Of a stretch of DNA of 64,000 nucleotides, positions 63,143 to 64,000 are shown in pieces (positions within the stretch are counted from its first letter, which is position 1; each line of letters starts with the position of its first letter). Where the stretch lies: positions 992,001 to 1,056,000 of the forward strand of contig CAVOXT010000001.1 in NCBI GenBank assembly GCA_963700495.1. Direction: 5' to 3'. Both the position numbers and the translations under genes were made by a program. The notes under the pieces were generated by a model, which saw only the letters and a list, made by a program, of their open reading frames with translations, made no database searches and was not told the origin of the DNA. This DNA comes from JACCTU01 sp963700495 (GTDB taxonomy: Bacteria; Actinomycetota; Thermoleophilia; Gaiellales; Gaiellaceae).

Positions 63143-64000
63143 CTATGCCCTCGAGAGCGAGAACATCCGCCGTTTCGCGGTCTTCTCGTCACGCGGCCGG
63201 ATGAGCGTCTTCGACATCGTCCGGACCGCCTTCGAGAAGTCGCAGCCCGCATCCGCCAGCACGGCCGGGACGCCGCGGTTGACGGCGAGCGGCACGGCCC
63301 GGTCACTCGGGATCTCGAAGTCGATCTTCACGCCGAGTGCCTGCTCGACCTCGCTCTTCTTCATCCCGACCTTCGAGTTGGCGCGGTTCAGGACATACCG
63401 GATCTTGTTCTGAGGGAACGAGAGCAGGTCGAGTGTGTGCAGGCTGAGCTTGACGTTCTTCAGCGTCGGAACGTCGAGCCCGCACAGCACCAGCAACTCG
63501 TCGCTGCGGTCCAGCGTCGCGAGCATCGGCCCGTGGAAGAAGGGCGACGTGTCGACGATGATGATGTCGTACGACTCGCGCGCGACTTCGAGCAGGCGCG
63601 TGATCTTCACCTCCGTGACGAGCTCCGCGTCTTCCGGGCGCAACGGCGCGGGGAGGACGTCGAGGCCGCACGGATGGCGGGTGATGTAGCCGGCGAGCTT
63701 CTCACCGTCGAGCTCTCCCGGTGCGACGACCAGGTCGTACACCGTCTTCTCGGGCTCGAGGCCGAGCATGATCGCGGCGTCGCCGAACTGGAGGTCGAGG
63801 TCGAGGAGCAACGCACGCTGCTTCTCGTACTTCGCCAGTGAGGTGGAGACGTTTGTCGCCATCACGGTCTTCCCCGTCCCACCCTTGGGCGAGAAGACGG
63901 TCATGATTTTCCCGCGGCGGCCGTGGCCGCCTTCTGCGACCAAGCGCCGGCCGACGTGCGCGGCCTTGCGGATCGCGAAGACGACGTTGTCGGTCAGCTG
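63143..64000 (-). CDS. cpaE: CpaE/TadZ-like ATPase, C-terminal part (runs off the right edge)
   Basis: The visible 285 residues contain a MinD/ParA-type ATPase domain: deviant Walker A (SPKGGTGKT), switch region (LLLDLDLQFGDAAIMLGL), Walker B (DIIIVDTSPFF) and the helix DVPTLKNVKLSLHTLDLL. CpaE/TadZ proteins place the Tad machine at the cell pole or at foci. The frame is open to the window end, where the N-terminal receiver-like domain expected in this family would begin. It is the first visible gene of the tad operon. Confidence 0.92.
   Translation of the reverse strand, partial: QLTDNVVFAIRKAAHVGRRLVAEGGHGRRGKIMTVFSPKGGTGKTVMATNVSTSLAKYEKQRALLLDLDLQFGDAAIMLGLEPEKTVYDLVVAPGELDGEKLAGYITRHPCGLDVLPAPLRPEDAELVTEVKITRLLEVARESYDIIIVDTSPFFHGPMLATLDRSDELLVLCGLDVPTLKNVKLSLHTLDLLSFPQNKIRYVLNRANSKVGMKKSEVEQALGVKIDFEIPSDRAVPLAVNRGVPAVLADAGCDFSKAVRTMSKTLIRPRDEKTAKRRMFSLSRA

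Overview
The window is very GC-rich, tightly packed with genes, and uses GTG and TTG starts freely; neighbouring genes often overlap by 1-4 bases (ATGA, GTGA, TTGA). Gene content points to a Gram-positive actinobacterial lineage: a complete mraZ-to-ftsZ division and cell-wall cluster without ftsA, a meso-diaminopimelate type MurE, a CsoR copper repressor, a tad pilus locus, and a two-subunit glycine decarboxylase. A deep-branching class such as Thermoleophilia would fit, but this is inference from content only. I see no rRNA, CRISPR array, transposase or phage gene.

Layout. 0-6 kb: an EamA/MFS exporter pair divergent from a MocR-type regulator, a glutathione transferase, an atypical response regulator, a sigma factor coupled to ogt, and a PfkB kinase. 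6-7 kb: a Thr-rich lipoprotein. 7-22 kb: the dcw cluster mraZ-rsmH-ftsL-ftsI-murE-murF-mraY-murD-ftsW-murG-murC-murB-ftsQ-ftsZ, preceded by a four-box MraZ operator; ftsZ has its own promoter and is followed by stacked hairpins. 22-28 kb: gcvT-gcvH-gcvPA-gcvPB, a second GST-like gene, an aldo/keto reductase and rlmN. 29-36 kb: a methyltransferase and a GH13 glucosidase, then a sugar ABC importer (binding protein, two permeases, a membrane protein, an ATPase). 36-44 kb: threonine aldolase, a serine hydrolase, a damaged M16-like gene, a MacB/FtsX-type exporter, a cation/proton antiporter and a HAD hydrolase. 44-48 kb: a Cys-rich protein, a 224-bp palindromic element, an M28 lipoprotein, endonuclease IV and an AlkZ-like glycosylase. 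48-53 kb: gltX, then a receiver protein coupled to two metallopeptidases. 53-57 kb: small genes, tRNA-Glu, copA-csoR and a PQQ-type dehydrogenase. 57-64 kb: a tad locus (coiled-coil protein, tadC, a vWA-tadB fusion, tadA, cpaE running off the edge).

A striking quality feature is that about seventeen otherwise well-conserved genes carry single-base frame breaks, including the essential ftsI, murC, murD, murE, murF and murG. The simplest reading is indel errors in the assembly. I therefore give these genes over their full span and say where the frame changes.

The most unusual items are the 224-bp element with perfect 17-bp terminal inverted repeats whose arms carry the stop codons of both flanking genes (44638-44861), a MocR-like regulator that lacks its PLP lysine, a response regulator that lacks its phospho-acceptor aspartate, a vWA-TadB fusion, an AlkZ-like/endonuclease IV repair pair, and a receiver plus two-metallopeptidase operon.
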